In this document: positions 58,074-64,000 of the stretch, piece by piece
Position numbering within the stretch: the stretch's first letter is position 1
Layout of the letters: every line of letters starts with the position of its first letter
Origin: Treponema_I sp045631425
GTDB taxonomy: Bacteria; Spirochaetota; Spirochaetia; Treponematales; Treponemataceae
NCBI GenBank assembly: GCA_045631425.1
Contig: JAZQUR010000085.1
Coordinates: forward strand, 55,324 to 119,323
Direction: 5' to 3'
DNA length: 64,000 bases
Notes under the pieces: model-generated
What the model was told of the DNA's origin: nothing
The model's database searches: none
What the model saw: only the letters and a program-made list of their open reading frames with translations
Translations under genes and position numbers: made by a program

Positions 58074-59060
58074 TTAGAAGTTATACTCTTTAAAAAAACA
58101 AGAAATTTTTTCTTCAATTAGTGCAAAATCTTCTGGATTTACAGATTCTGCGAAGTTAAATGACTTAAAAAAAGTTTCTTGGCGTTTTGCATATCGTTTT
58201 GTATCATGTTTAATTGATACTCGGATTTTTTCTAAATCAGTTTCTTCTGTGAAAAATTCCCGATATCCGATGGCAGAAAGTCCCGGTTCTTCCCCTGTGT
58301 AACCCATTTTTTTTAGATTTTTGATTTCATCTAAAAGTCCTGAGTCAAACATAATATCAACTCGTTTATTTATTCTTTCGTAGAGTTCTTTTCTATCACG
58401 CTCCAAAGATAAAACAAGGAATTTGTATCCTTTTCTAAATTCATTTGGATTGTTCAAAAGAAAACTGCTACGGGGCTTTCCAGTTGAAAGACAGATTTCC
58501 AAAGCACGTTTTATTCTGTACTCATCATTTATGTGGATTTTTGCCGCACTTTCAGGATCAAGCCGTTGTAACTCGGCGTACAAAACCTCTTTTCCTTCAG
58601 TTTTCATACGATTTTCAACTAAAGTACGAGTTTCTTCATCCGCCTCTGGGGTAACAGGAAGCCCTGTTAAAAAATTTTTGATGTAAAAAGCAGTTCCACC
58701 ACAAAGAACTGGAAGTTTTCCACGAGAAAAAATTTCTTTTACAACTTCGTCTGCATCCCGAACAAATTCTCCAGTTCCAAATTGATGTTCAGGAAGGCAA
58801 ACATCAATTAAGTGATGAGGAAGATTTTGCAAAAAGTCTTGGTCGGGTTTCGCAGTTCCTACATCAAGATATTTGTAAACTTGCATGGAATCCGCACTAA
58901 CAATTTCAGCTTTTCCTGCAAATCGTGATGTAGAGTTCTTTCCAAAAAGTTTTTCGCAAAGAGCAGTTTTTCCAGAGGCAGTTGGTGCAAATATAACTAA
59001 AACGGGAATGTCAGTACAGTTTTCACCATAAGACATTCCCGCATTCAAAGAATTATTCAT
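58074..59060 (-). CDS. miaA: tRNA dimethylallyltransferase
   Basis: 328 residues. It isopentenylates A37 of tRNAs reading UNN codons. Walker A is VIFAPTASGKTALCEKLF, then EIVSADSMQVYKYLDVGTAKP, HHLIDVCLPEHQFGTGEFV and LPVLCGGTAFYIKNFLTGLP. The Cys of the CGGTAF tunnel is typical except that Gly-Gly-Thr-Gly is changed. Follows the rpoZ-like gene by 12 bp. Confidence 0.95.
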   Translation of the reverse strand: MNNSLNAGMSYGENCTDIPVLVIFAPTASGKTALCEKLFGKNSTSRFAGKAEIVSADSMQVYKYLDVGTAKPDQDFLQNLPHHLIDVCLPEHQFGTGEFVRDADEVVKEIFSRGKLPVLCGGTAFYIKNFLTGLPVTPEADEETRTLVENRMKTEGKEVLYAELQRLDPESAAKIHINDEYRIKRALEICLSTGKPRSSFLLNNPNEFRKGYKFLVLSLERDRKELYERINKRVDIMFDSGLLDEIKNLKKMGYTGEEPGLSAIGYREFFTEETDLEKIRVSIKHDTKRYAKRQETFFKSFNFAESVNPEDFALIEEKISCFFKEYNF

Positions 59061-59072
59061 TGTAAAATGATA

Positions 59073-59264
59073 TTAGTTCTCAATTTGATATTTAACTTCG
59101 TCTTGAAATAATTGACGTGCAGCTAAAGAAACAACTTTATCATCATTTTCCTCGATGATAGGATCTTTTACCATTGAAAGCTGATATGCACGACGACTTG
59201 CTGCAGCAGTTACTTCGTATATATTATCTTGAAATTTTACAAGTTCTTCTAATGGAAAAATCAT
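59073..59264 (-). CDS. rpoZ: RNA polymerase omega-subunit-like protein
   Basis: 63 residues: IFPLEELVKFQDNIYEVTAAASRRAYQLSM resembles the N-terminal omega motif, where a helix ends in RAxQL, and the DDKVVSLAARQLFQDEVKY tail follows the family's plan. Short proteins give weak evidence, but the position before miaA in the same operon is common for spirochaetal rpoZ. An AGAGG Shine-Dalgarno lies upstream. Confidence 0.7.
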   Translation of the reverse strand: MIFPLEELVKFQDNIYEVTAAASRRAYQLSMVKDPIIEENDDKVVSLAARQLFQDEVKYQIEN

Positions 59265-59418
59265 TCTAAACCTCTTTAAAATAAAATGCTTAATTTTTAA
59301 TATATCAAGAAATATAAAATGTGTAAAGTAGGCAATCTGTGAAAGTTTTTTATTCTTATCAATAATTTTTTTCTAATATAAACTAGAAATAAAAATCATT
59401 TTTCATTATATTGCTCAT

Positions 59419-60201
59419 ATGATTAGTTGTGAAGATATGATTAAGATTGTCATGAAATCTGGATGTCTTGTTCTAGAAAATGGTGGCGAAACTTATAGAA
59501 CTGAAGAAACAATCGTGCACATAGCAAAGGCCTTGGGAGCAAAAACCGCTTCTGCTTTTGTTACTCCAACTGTTATTACTTTTTCATATACCGATGATGA
59601 TGACCATTATCACTCTGCAATTCACCGTGTAACAAAAACTTCTGTAAATCTCCAAAAAGTTTCCCAAGTCAATAGTTTATCTCGTCGTTTAGAGCGTAGA
59701 CAATACACATCTGATCCAAAACAAGTTGAAGCATTGCTTGATCGTATCGAAAAAGCTCCACCAAACCCTGATTGGATAATTTGCTTAGGTGCTGCATTAA
59801 ACTCATTTTGTTTTGCCTTTATGTTTGGTGGACATTTACTAGAAGCAGTTTTCGCTTTTGTAATCGGTTTATTATTAAGAGTTACATTACTTTGCATAAG
59901 AAATTTCCCTCTTGGAAGCTTTGTTACATCAATGTTTTCAGGTGGGTTTATCGCGATTTTTGCTTGGCTTATTGGTTATGTGGCAAAATATTTTGGATTT
60001 GATATTTCATCATTTACAGTAATGATTGCCACATTGATGCAAGTTGTTCCGGGATTAGCTATCGTAAACGGAATTCGTGATATTATATCTGGGGATTTAG
60101 TTTCTGGAACCGCAAGAATTGTGGATGCCTTTATGATTGCAGCTGGTCTTTCAACAGGAGCAGTAACAATTTTTATGGTGATGTCAAAATTGATAGGGTA
60201 A
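59419..60201 (+). CDS. Threonine/serine exporter ThrE, large subunit
   Basis: 260 residues matching the N-terminal (DUF1212-type) half of ThrE: cytosolic start SGCLVLENGGETYRTEETIVHIAKALGAKTASAFVTPTVI, HRVTKTSVNLQKVSQVNSLSRRLER, then five membrane helices with MFGGHLLEAVFAF, VVPGLAIVNGIRDIISGDLVSG and TARIVDAFMIAAGLSTG. The transported solute is inferred from the family. No Shine-Dalgarno; TATATT (59407-59412) ends 6 nt before the ATG. Followed 4 bp later by the small subunit. Confidence 0.88.
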   Translation: MISCEDMIKIVMKSGCLVLENGGETYRTEETIVHIAKALGAKTASAFVTPTVITFSYTDDDDHYHSAIHRVTKTSVNLQKVSQVNSLSRRLERRQYTSDPKQVEALLDRIEKAPPNPDWIICLGAALNSFCFAFMFGGHLLEAVFAFVIGLLLRVTLLCIRNFPLGSFVTSMFSGGFIAIFAWLIGYVAKYFGFDISSFTVMIATLMQVVPGLAIVNGIRDIISGDLVSGTARIVDAFMIAAGLSTGAVTIFMVMSKLIG

Positions 60202-60205
60202 TGAT

Positions 60206-60679
60206 ATGAGTGTTTTTGAAATTGTTATATCTGTATTAGCATCTTTTGGTGCAACACTTGGTTCTGCAATTATTTTCAATACAAGCAAACAAGACATTGT
60301 TCGAGCTGGAATCGTTGCTTCTATCGGTTGGTTGACCTATTTGATAATAAAAGAAAATTCACCATCTCTCGCAGTTGCATACTTTGCTGGAGCCTTTGTG
60401 GTTGCGTTGATTTCAGAAATTTTTGCCTTCGTGCTAAAAAATCCTGCCACAGTTTATCTTTTGCCAGGACTTTTCCCTTTAGTTCCAGGTGGCGGAATGT
60501 TTCAAACTATGGAAGCTGCTGTAAGTGGAAATATGGAAAGTGCTTTGTCTATCGGATTTTCAACTTTAACTGCTGCTGGTGCAATCGCTATCGGAATTGC
60601 GGTGGCATCTTCTTTGGCAAAAATCGTAAACAGAATTGCAAGAGATAGAATAAATCAAGTTTTGAATGCTGAAAAATAA
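60206..60679 (+). CDS. Threonine/serine exporter ThrE, small subunit
   Basis: 157 residues, the C-terminal (DUF3815-type) half of ThrE as a separate chain, with about five membrane helices. Motifs: GATLGSAIIFNTSKQDIVRAGIVASIGWLTYL, SLAVAYFAGAFVVALISEIFAFVLKNPATVYLLPGLFPLVPGG is the conserved end-block in part, and GMFQTMEAAVSG. It pairs with the preceding ORF; split ThrE genes are common. The single-chain form in Corynebacterium joins both halves. Confidence 0.87.
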   Translation: MSVFEIVISVLASFGATLGSAIIFNTSKQDIVRAGIVASIGWLTYLIIKENSPSLAVAYFAGAFVVALISEIFAFVLKNPATVYLLPGLFPLVPGGGMFQTMEAAVSGNMESALSIGFSTLTAAGAIAIGIAVASSLAKIVNRIARDRINQVLNAEK

Positions 60680-60723
60680 AATATCAAAATGTCTTCACAA
60701 AGATTTAGCGATTTTCAAAAAAA

Positions 60724-61860
60724 TTATGAATATCGTGCTTTGTAAAGTCTTTCAAACAAAAATCTTCTGTCTTCTTCTTTTATTGTAGTAAAACGACAAG
60801 TTGCTACAGTTTTTTTCTTAGTTGTGTTTCCAACCTTGTAAGCGGCGTCAAAAAGTCTTGAAACAAAAACAGTAAGAAAAACCTCACGCTGTCCAATTGG
60901 CAATTTTATAAACAAAGATAAAGGATATTCGCTTCCTCTTTGCAAAGGAAAATCTCCCTCTTGAAGTCCAAAAGTTATTATTCCATCACTGATATAAAGA
61001 ATTTCCAAAGGTAAAGCTCTACCTTGGATATAATTTTGCTCATCATTTGTTGAAGATAAAAATCTACAAATCGGAATTGATGTTATAGAATCTTCTATTT
61101 CTAGCGGGGAGATAATCACAGAATCCTGAATTATCGAACAAACAGAGTGGGGCTGTGTTTCGCCTTTTTCCTTGTCCAAAATCGGAATATAAACTTCATT
61201 TTTCAAATCAATATTTTCATCAAAAAAATCTGTAGAAGTAAATGTGGCTTCATATGGAAAATAGTTTTTGTTAGGAAGTTTTCCCTCTGGAAGATATAAA
61301 ATCTTTTGGTCAGATAAAAAGCACTGCTCTAAAGTAGAATTAATATTACAAATTTCTATATTTGCAATTTCTTCCAAAAACTTAGCAGATGCAAAAAGTT
61401 CTGATTCTGAAAGATATTGCCATAAAAAAGGCGTAAATAAAGGATATTTTGGATTGGAAATACAGGAAATAAATCGCCCTTTTTCTTCTTTTCCAGTGTA
61501 AAACAATTTTCCAGTTACTTCATATTGTGTTGAAGCATTTTTATCCTGTTGTTTATATAAAACTTGGGGAATAACAAGTCCGTAACCACTTGCGGCAGTT
61601 TTTGGAACTGTTTTAAAGAAAATTCCTCTCCCTTGATAAAAAAAACAAACTGTAATTTCAGAATTTTCTTCATATTGAGGAAGGGTTGCACTAAAAGTGT
61701 TTTTAGTAATAAAAATCAGATTTTGCGCTGGGATTCCATAATTTTGAGTAGAGATGATTTTTGGTTTATCGTTTTTTGAGCTTAAAATTAAATTTGTTTG
61801 ATAAGAATATAAAGACATTAAAACAACATCTCTTTCAACGCCCAAAATTTTATTTGTCAC
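60724..61860 (-). CDS. PilZ-like protein, unverified
   Basis: About 378 residues. The C-terminus (LPLEILYISDGIITFGL, then a strand pair LSLFIKLPIGQREVFLTVFVSRLF, then ATCRFTTIKEEDRRFLFERLYK) has the strand-strand-helix plan of a PilZ domain. The RxxxR and DxSxxG ligand motifs are absent or altered. I start at GTG 61860, well spaced after GGAGAG, rather than at TTG 61881. It overlaps the stop of the lipoprotein gene by 11 bp. If PilZ-like, it may be a non-binding relative; the function is unknown. Confidence 0.5.
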   Translation of the reverse strand: MTNKILGVERDVVLMSLYSYQTNLILSSKNDKPKIISTQNYGIPAQNLIFITKNTFSATLPQYEENSEITVCFFYQGRGIFFKTVPKTAASGYGLVIPQVLYKQQDKNASTQYEVTGKLFYTGKEEKGRFISCISNPKYPLFTPFLWQYLSESELFASAKFLEEIANIEICNINSTLEQCFLSDQKILYLPEGKLPNKNYFPYEATFTSTDFFDENIDLKNEVYIPILDKEKGETQPHSVCSIIQDSVIISPLEIEDSITSIPICRFLSSTNDEQNYIQGRALPLEILYISDGIITFGLQEGDFPLQRGSEYPLSLFIKLPIGQREVFLTVFVSRLFDAAYKVGNTTKKKTVATCRFTTIKEEDRRFLFERLYKARYS

Positions 61861-62500
61861 TTGAAAACTCTCCAAACTCAATTTTTTCGATTTTTAAAAG
61901 ATTATCTTCCCTTTGTAAGTATAATACAGTGTTTAACCGTCCATCCGAAAACACAAATTGAACAGGAATAACAATTTCATTTTCTGTAATTTCTAAAGGT
62001 GAACACAAATAATAATCTTTTATTTCAGAATGTTTTGAAAATTCATAGTCAAAAAGGATTTTTTCGTAAGCAGATTCTAATAAAAAGTCTGTTTTCGTAA
62101 TATTTTCTTTTTTTATTTTATTTATAAGTTTTGTTATTTCAACTTTTGTGTTAGAATTAATATTAGAAAGGTCAAGTGGATAAAAATCTACTATTTCTGG
62201 ATAGATTCCTTCTTCTGTTTGAATTGCGTTATTTTTGCTTAGCTTTACAGAATCAAAGAAAATATCGGATTTAGTTTTATTTTTAGAATTTTTTTCTACT
62301 AATCTTGATTTATGAATTTCGTCAGTCCAAGCTGAGTTTTCAATTCGAATATTTGCTTCATACCGAATTGTATCAGTATCATTTACAATAAAAACATCAT
62401 TTGACGAATTGATTTTTGTGCATGATACTAAACTTAGAATGAGAATGAGTAAAAAAGAGAAAATTGAAAAACATTTTATTTTTTTTATTTCATAAATCAT
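61850..62500 (-). CDS. Predicted lipoprotein
   Basis: 216 residues with a signal peptide and lipobox: MIYEIKKIKCFSIFSFLLILILSLVSCTK, shown here only by its features: basic n-region, a long hydrophobic stretch and Leu-Val-Ser-Cys. The mature part is charged, with VEITKLINKIKKENITKTDFLLESAYEK and a C-terminal beta-like segment (EIVIPVQFVFSDGRLNTVLYLQRED). I recognise no family. It is divergent from the ComFB-domain gene and overlaps the downstream PilZ-like gene, so the two are probably co-translated. Confidence 0.75.
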   Translation of the reverse strand: MIYEIKKIKCFSIFSFLLILILSLVSCTKINSSNDVFIVNDTDTIRYEANIRIENSAWTDEIHKSRLVEKNSKNKTKSDIFFDSVKLSKNNAIQTEEGIYPEIVDFYPLDLSNINSNTKVEITKLINKIKKENITKTDFLLESAYEKILFDYEFSKHSEIKDYYLCSPLEITENEIVIPVQFVFSDGRLNTVLYLQREDNLLKIEKIEFGEFSSDK

Positions 62501-62568
62501 ATAAATAAAATATCACATTGTGAGATTTAACACAATGAAAAACATCTGAAAAAGGTAAGGTACCAAAA

Positions 62569-63282
62569 ATGAATTTGCACAATTTGATGGAAGAAAAAGT
62601 TGTTAAGCATGTAAACGAATTGTATGATCAAATGAAAGATCAAAATATTTCTTGGCTTTCATGTGATTGTGAGCATTGTCGCTTGGATACAGCAAGTTAC
62701 GTTCTTAACAGAATCCCACCTAAATATGTTGTTTCTGGACGTGGCGTATCCCACAATGTAAGTGCTGATGATACACAGTTAAAAGCAGATATTAATGCTC
62801 TTGTTATGGAAGGAATTCAAGCTATTTCTAATGCAAGACGTCCTTATCATGGTCAAAAAGCAGTTGTAGATGTTGAAAATTCAGAAAATCCTGCATATAA
62901 CTTCCCAACATTTATTGGTACAGTTTATGATGGTACAACATTTGAGCCAATCGGTGGTGCAAAAGTTGTTCTAAAAAATAATAATGAATTATCAGAAATG
63001 GTTGATTATACTTGGCAAAATCCAATTACAACCTCTGGTGTTACAAAAGGTGTTTTCTCTTTCTGGGTAAAACCAATTTATACAGAAAAAAAAGGGGAAA
63101 ACTCTGTTTTCAATTTTACAATCGAAGTAACAGCTGAAGGTTATGATTCAATTACATATGATTTTTCAGTTCCATTAGTAAGTGATTCACAACCACAAAA
63201 ATCATTAAATTCAACATATTCACTAAAGGTTCAAGATTTTTATCTTTTCCCATTAGGATATGATAATTCAATGGATAATTAA
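62569..63282 (+). CDS. ComFB-domain protein with C-terminal beta-sandwich domain
   Basis: 237 residues. The N-terminal ComFB domain (about 1-95) has LMEEKVVKHVNELYDQM and the cysteine cluster LSCDCEHCRLDTASYVLNRIPPKYVVSGRG, typical of ComFB. A second part (about 108-230; FPTFIGTVYDGTTFEPIGGAKVVL, FTIEVTAEGYDSITYDFSVPL) looks like a carboxypeptidase-regulatory/Ig-like beta sandwich. No signal peptide. ComFB proteins have been reported to bind cyclic di-GMP; applying that here is inference. AAGGTAAGG precedes the ATG. Followed by a long terminator. Confidence 0.82.
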   Translation: MNLHNLMEEKVVKHVNELYDQMKDQNISWLSCDCEHCRLDTASYVLNRIPPKYVVSGRGVSHNVSADDTQLKADINALVMEGIQAISNARRPYHGQKAVVDVENSENPAYNFPTFIGTVYDGTTFEPIGGAKVVLKNNNELSEMVDYTWQNPITTSGVTKGVFSFWVKPIYTEKKGENSVFNFTIEVTAEGYDSITYDFSVPLVSDSQPQKSLNSTYSLKVQDFYLFPLGYDNSMDN

Positions 63283-63326
63283 TTTGGGTAATTTTCTATA
63301 AATAATTGCTATTTATCAATTTTGCT

Positions 63327-63396
63327 AAAAAGCACTTTTGAAGTTTTTCTATATCATGTTGATAAGAATAGAATACTTTATAAAGTGCTTTTTTTT
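63327..63396 (+). terminator. Terminator of the ComFB gene
   Basis: AAAAGCACTTT pairs with AAAGTGCTTTT, with inner AAGT..TCTAT/ATAGA..ACTT pairing, followed by T7. An unusually long hairpin. Confidence 0.75.
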
Positions 63397-63445
63397 GTTA
63401 AAAAACAGTTTTTTTAAAAGATTTTAAAATTTTTTGTTTAATCAC

Positions 63446-63474
63446 TTGACATACTTTGCGTTTTAATGATAATC
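63446..63474 (+). promoter_or_regulatory. Promoter of the tRNA-His/Arg/Lys cluster
   Basis: TTGACA (63446-63451), 17-bp spacer, ATAATC (63469-63474). Confidence 0.6.
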
Positions 63475-63493
63475 TCTAACACGTTATAAACAC

Positions 63494-63566
63494 GGTGCCT
63501 GTAGTTCAGGGGTAGAGCGCCAGATTGTGGATCTGGTTGTCGTGGGTTCAAATCCCATCAGGCACC
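63494..63566 (+). tRNA. tRNA-His (GTG)
   Basis: Acceptor GTGCCTG/CAGGCAC plus the His-specific G-1 (63494) facing C73. Anticodon stem CCAGA/TCTGG, loop with GTG. T arm GTGGG TTCAAAT CCCAT. CCA not encoded. Confidence 0.95.
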
Positions 63567-63597
63567 CTACGTTATATACTTGTATGTAGCGTAACGT

Positions 63598-63671
63598 GCG
63601 TTTGTAGCTCAGCTGGATAGAGCGTCGGACTTCGAATCCGCAGGTCGCACGTTCGAATCGTGTCAGACGCA
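63598..63671 (+). tRNA. tRNA-Arg (TCG)
   Basis: Acceptor GCGTTTG/CAGACGC, D arm GCTC..GAGC, anticodon loop CTTCGAA (anticodon TCG), T arm CACG TTCGAAT CGTG. The outermost anticodon-stem position (27-43) is a T-C mismatch. Confidence 0.9.
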
Positions 63672-63690
63672 ACTGACTTGTTTTATAACC

Positions 63691-63763
63691 GGGCCATTAG
63701 CTCAGCTGGTAGAGCAACAGACTCTTAATCTGTGGGTCGAAGGTTCGAACCCTTCATGGCTCA
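63691..63763 (+). tRNA. tRNA-Lys (CTT)
   Basis: Acceptor GGGCCAT/ATGGCTC, anticodon stem ACAGA/TCTGT with loop CTCTTAA (anticodon CTT), T arm GAAGG TTCGAAC CCTTC. Confidence 0.96.
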
Positions 63764-63861
63764 GTAGTTTGAGTTTAATCTTGGTTAGTAAGACTAAAAC
63801 TTAAACAAAAAACGAACTACTAAAAAATAAAAAAAAAGTTAAAAAAACTTTCAAAAAGTAG

Positions 63862-63890
63862 TTGACACTTTTTTTGATATTTAGTATAGT
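63862..63890 (+). promoter_or_regulatory. Promoter of tRNA-Leu
   Basis: TTGACA (63862-63867), 17-bp spacer, TATAGT (63885-63890), about 12 bp before the tRNA 5' end. Confidence 0.7.
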
Positions 63891-63902
63891 TCAAACATCA
63901 AC

Positions 63903-64000
63903 GCGAGAGTGGTGAAATTGGCAGACACGCTAGACTTAGGATCTAGTGCCCTCGGCGAAGTCGGATCGTAGCCATGTCGTTCTGTGAGCCAAGGAGTTGT
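63903..64000 (+). tRNA. tRNA-Leu (TAG), 5' part; 3' half not recognisable in window
   Basis: The 5' strand GCGAGAG, D arm (TGGTGAAATTGGCAGACAC) and anticodon arm CTAGA CTTAGGA TCTAG (anticodon TAG) are canonical for tRNA-Leu. After about 63953 (GTGCCCTCG) no T arm with TTCRA and no 3' acceptor strand CTCTCGC appear before the window ends at 64000, although about 85-90 nt should contain the whole gene. The gene may be interrupted or atypical. Confidence 0.6.

Noticed and set aside
63484..63672. Minus-strand 62-codon ORF across tRNA-His and tRNA-Arg
   Set aside because: It is the antisense translation of two tRNA genes (a familiar artefact with FEPTT-like strings) and has no ribosome site.
63903..64000. 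tRNA-Leu as an integrase attachment site
   Set aside because: Integration normally restores the 3' half of the target tRNA. Here the 5' half is intact and the 3' half is missing, and no integrase gene is in the window.

Overview
The window looks like a piece of a Treponema-type spirochaete chromosome. It is AT-rich. The gene content is what one expects of that group: a FliG paralogue that has lost the usual mid-domain motif, many lipoproteins and periplasmic proteins, a tiny AURKAIP1/COX24-type ribosomal protein, a DisA_N/YbbR cyclic-di-AMP pair, and SUMF1-type and ComFB-type proteins. The genus is inferred from content, not from a database comparison. Almost everything is intact housekeeping sequence. 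There is no prophage, transposase, CRISPR array or rRNA.

Layout. 1-7.8 kb (minus strand): recG (C-terminus off the window), yggT, dnaE, and an SPFH/Band 7 plus NfeD membrane pair. 7.8-13.2 kb (plus): corA behind a structured leader with a small ORF, a SUMF1-fold protein, an outer-membrane barrel resembling Wzi, and a GT4 glycosyltransferase. 13.4-22.3 kb: the yajC-secD-secF export genes, a fliG1-like gene, an M16C peptidase, a small unknown gene and a tocopherol-cyclase-fold protein. 22.4-30.3 kb: gapA, a lipoprotein gene flanked by two copies of the same terminator, a MATE transporter on the minus strand, and divergent from it a malE-malF-malG-type sugar ABC operon without its ATPase gene. 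30.5-39.7 kb: valS, a small HD hydrolase, then rplU-prp-rpmA-obgE-nadD-yqeK-lcp-rsfS. 39.9-43.4 kb: a very acidic small protein (minus), a GPH sugar symporter and a type-B carboxylesterase. 43.4-50.8 kb: ispE, spoVG, tRNA-Gln, rplY, tilS, ftsH and a periplasmic repeat protein. 51-59.3 kb (minus): a compact operon dxs-folP-cdaA-ybbR-acpS-DUF2225-truA, then the tiny ribosomal protein gene, miaA and an rpoZ-like gene. 59.4-64 kb: a split ThrE exporter, a minus-strand lipoprotein plus PilZ-like pair, a divergent ComFB-domain gene, tRNA-His/Arg/Lys and the 5' part of a tRNA-Leu.

The most unusual content is between the genes. Two leaders (yggT and lcp) carry the same roughly 130-bp element of four successive hairpins. 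It aligns without gaps over 100 bases, with compensatory changes in two of the stems. Loose modules of it occur before other genes. The corA leader has a 24-codon ORF that begins Met-Asp-Ala-Asp-Pro, and two mutually exclusive stems built from repeated GTGCAT/ATGCAC segments. Several genes (ispE most clearly) have a promoter -10 box only 6-9 nt before the ATG and no Shine-Dalgarno, so they are probably leaderless. Other points: Prp protease next to an L27 with no extension to cleave, gapA using CTA for 17 of 22 leucines, and a tRNA-Leu(TAG) whose 3' half is not recognisable before the window ends.
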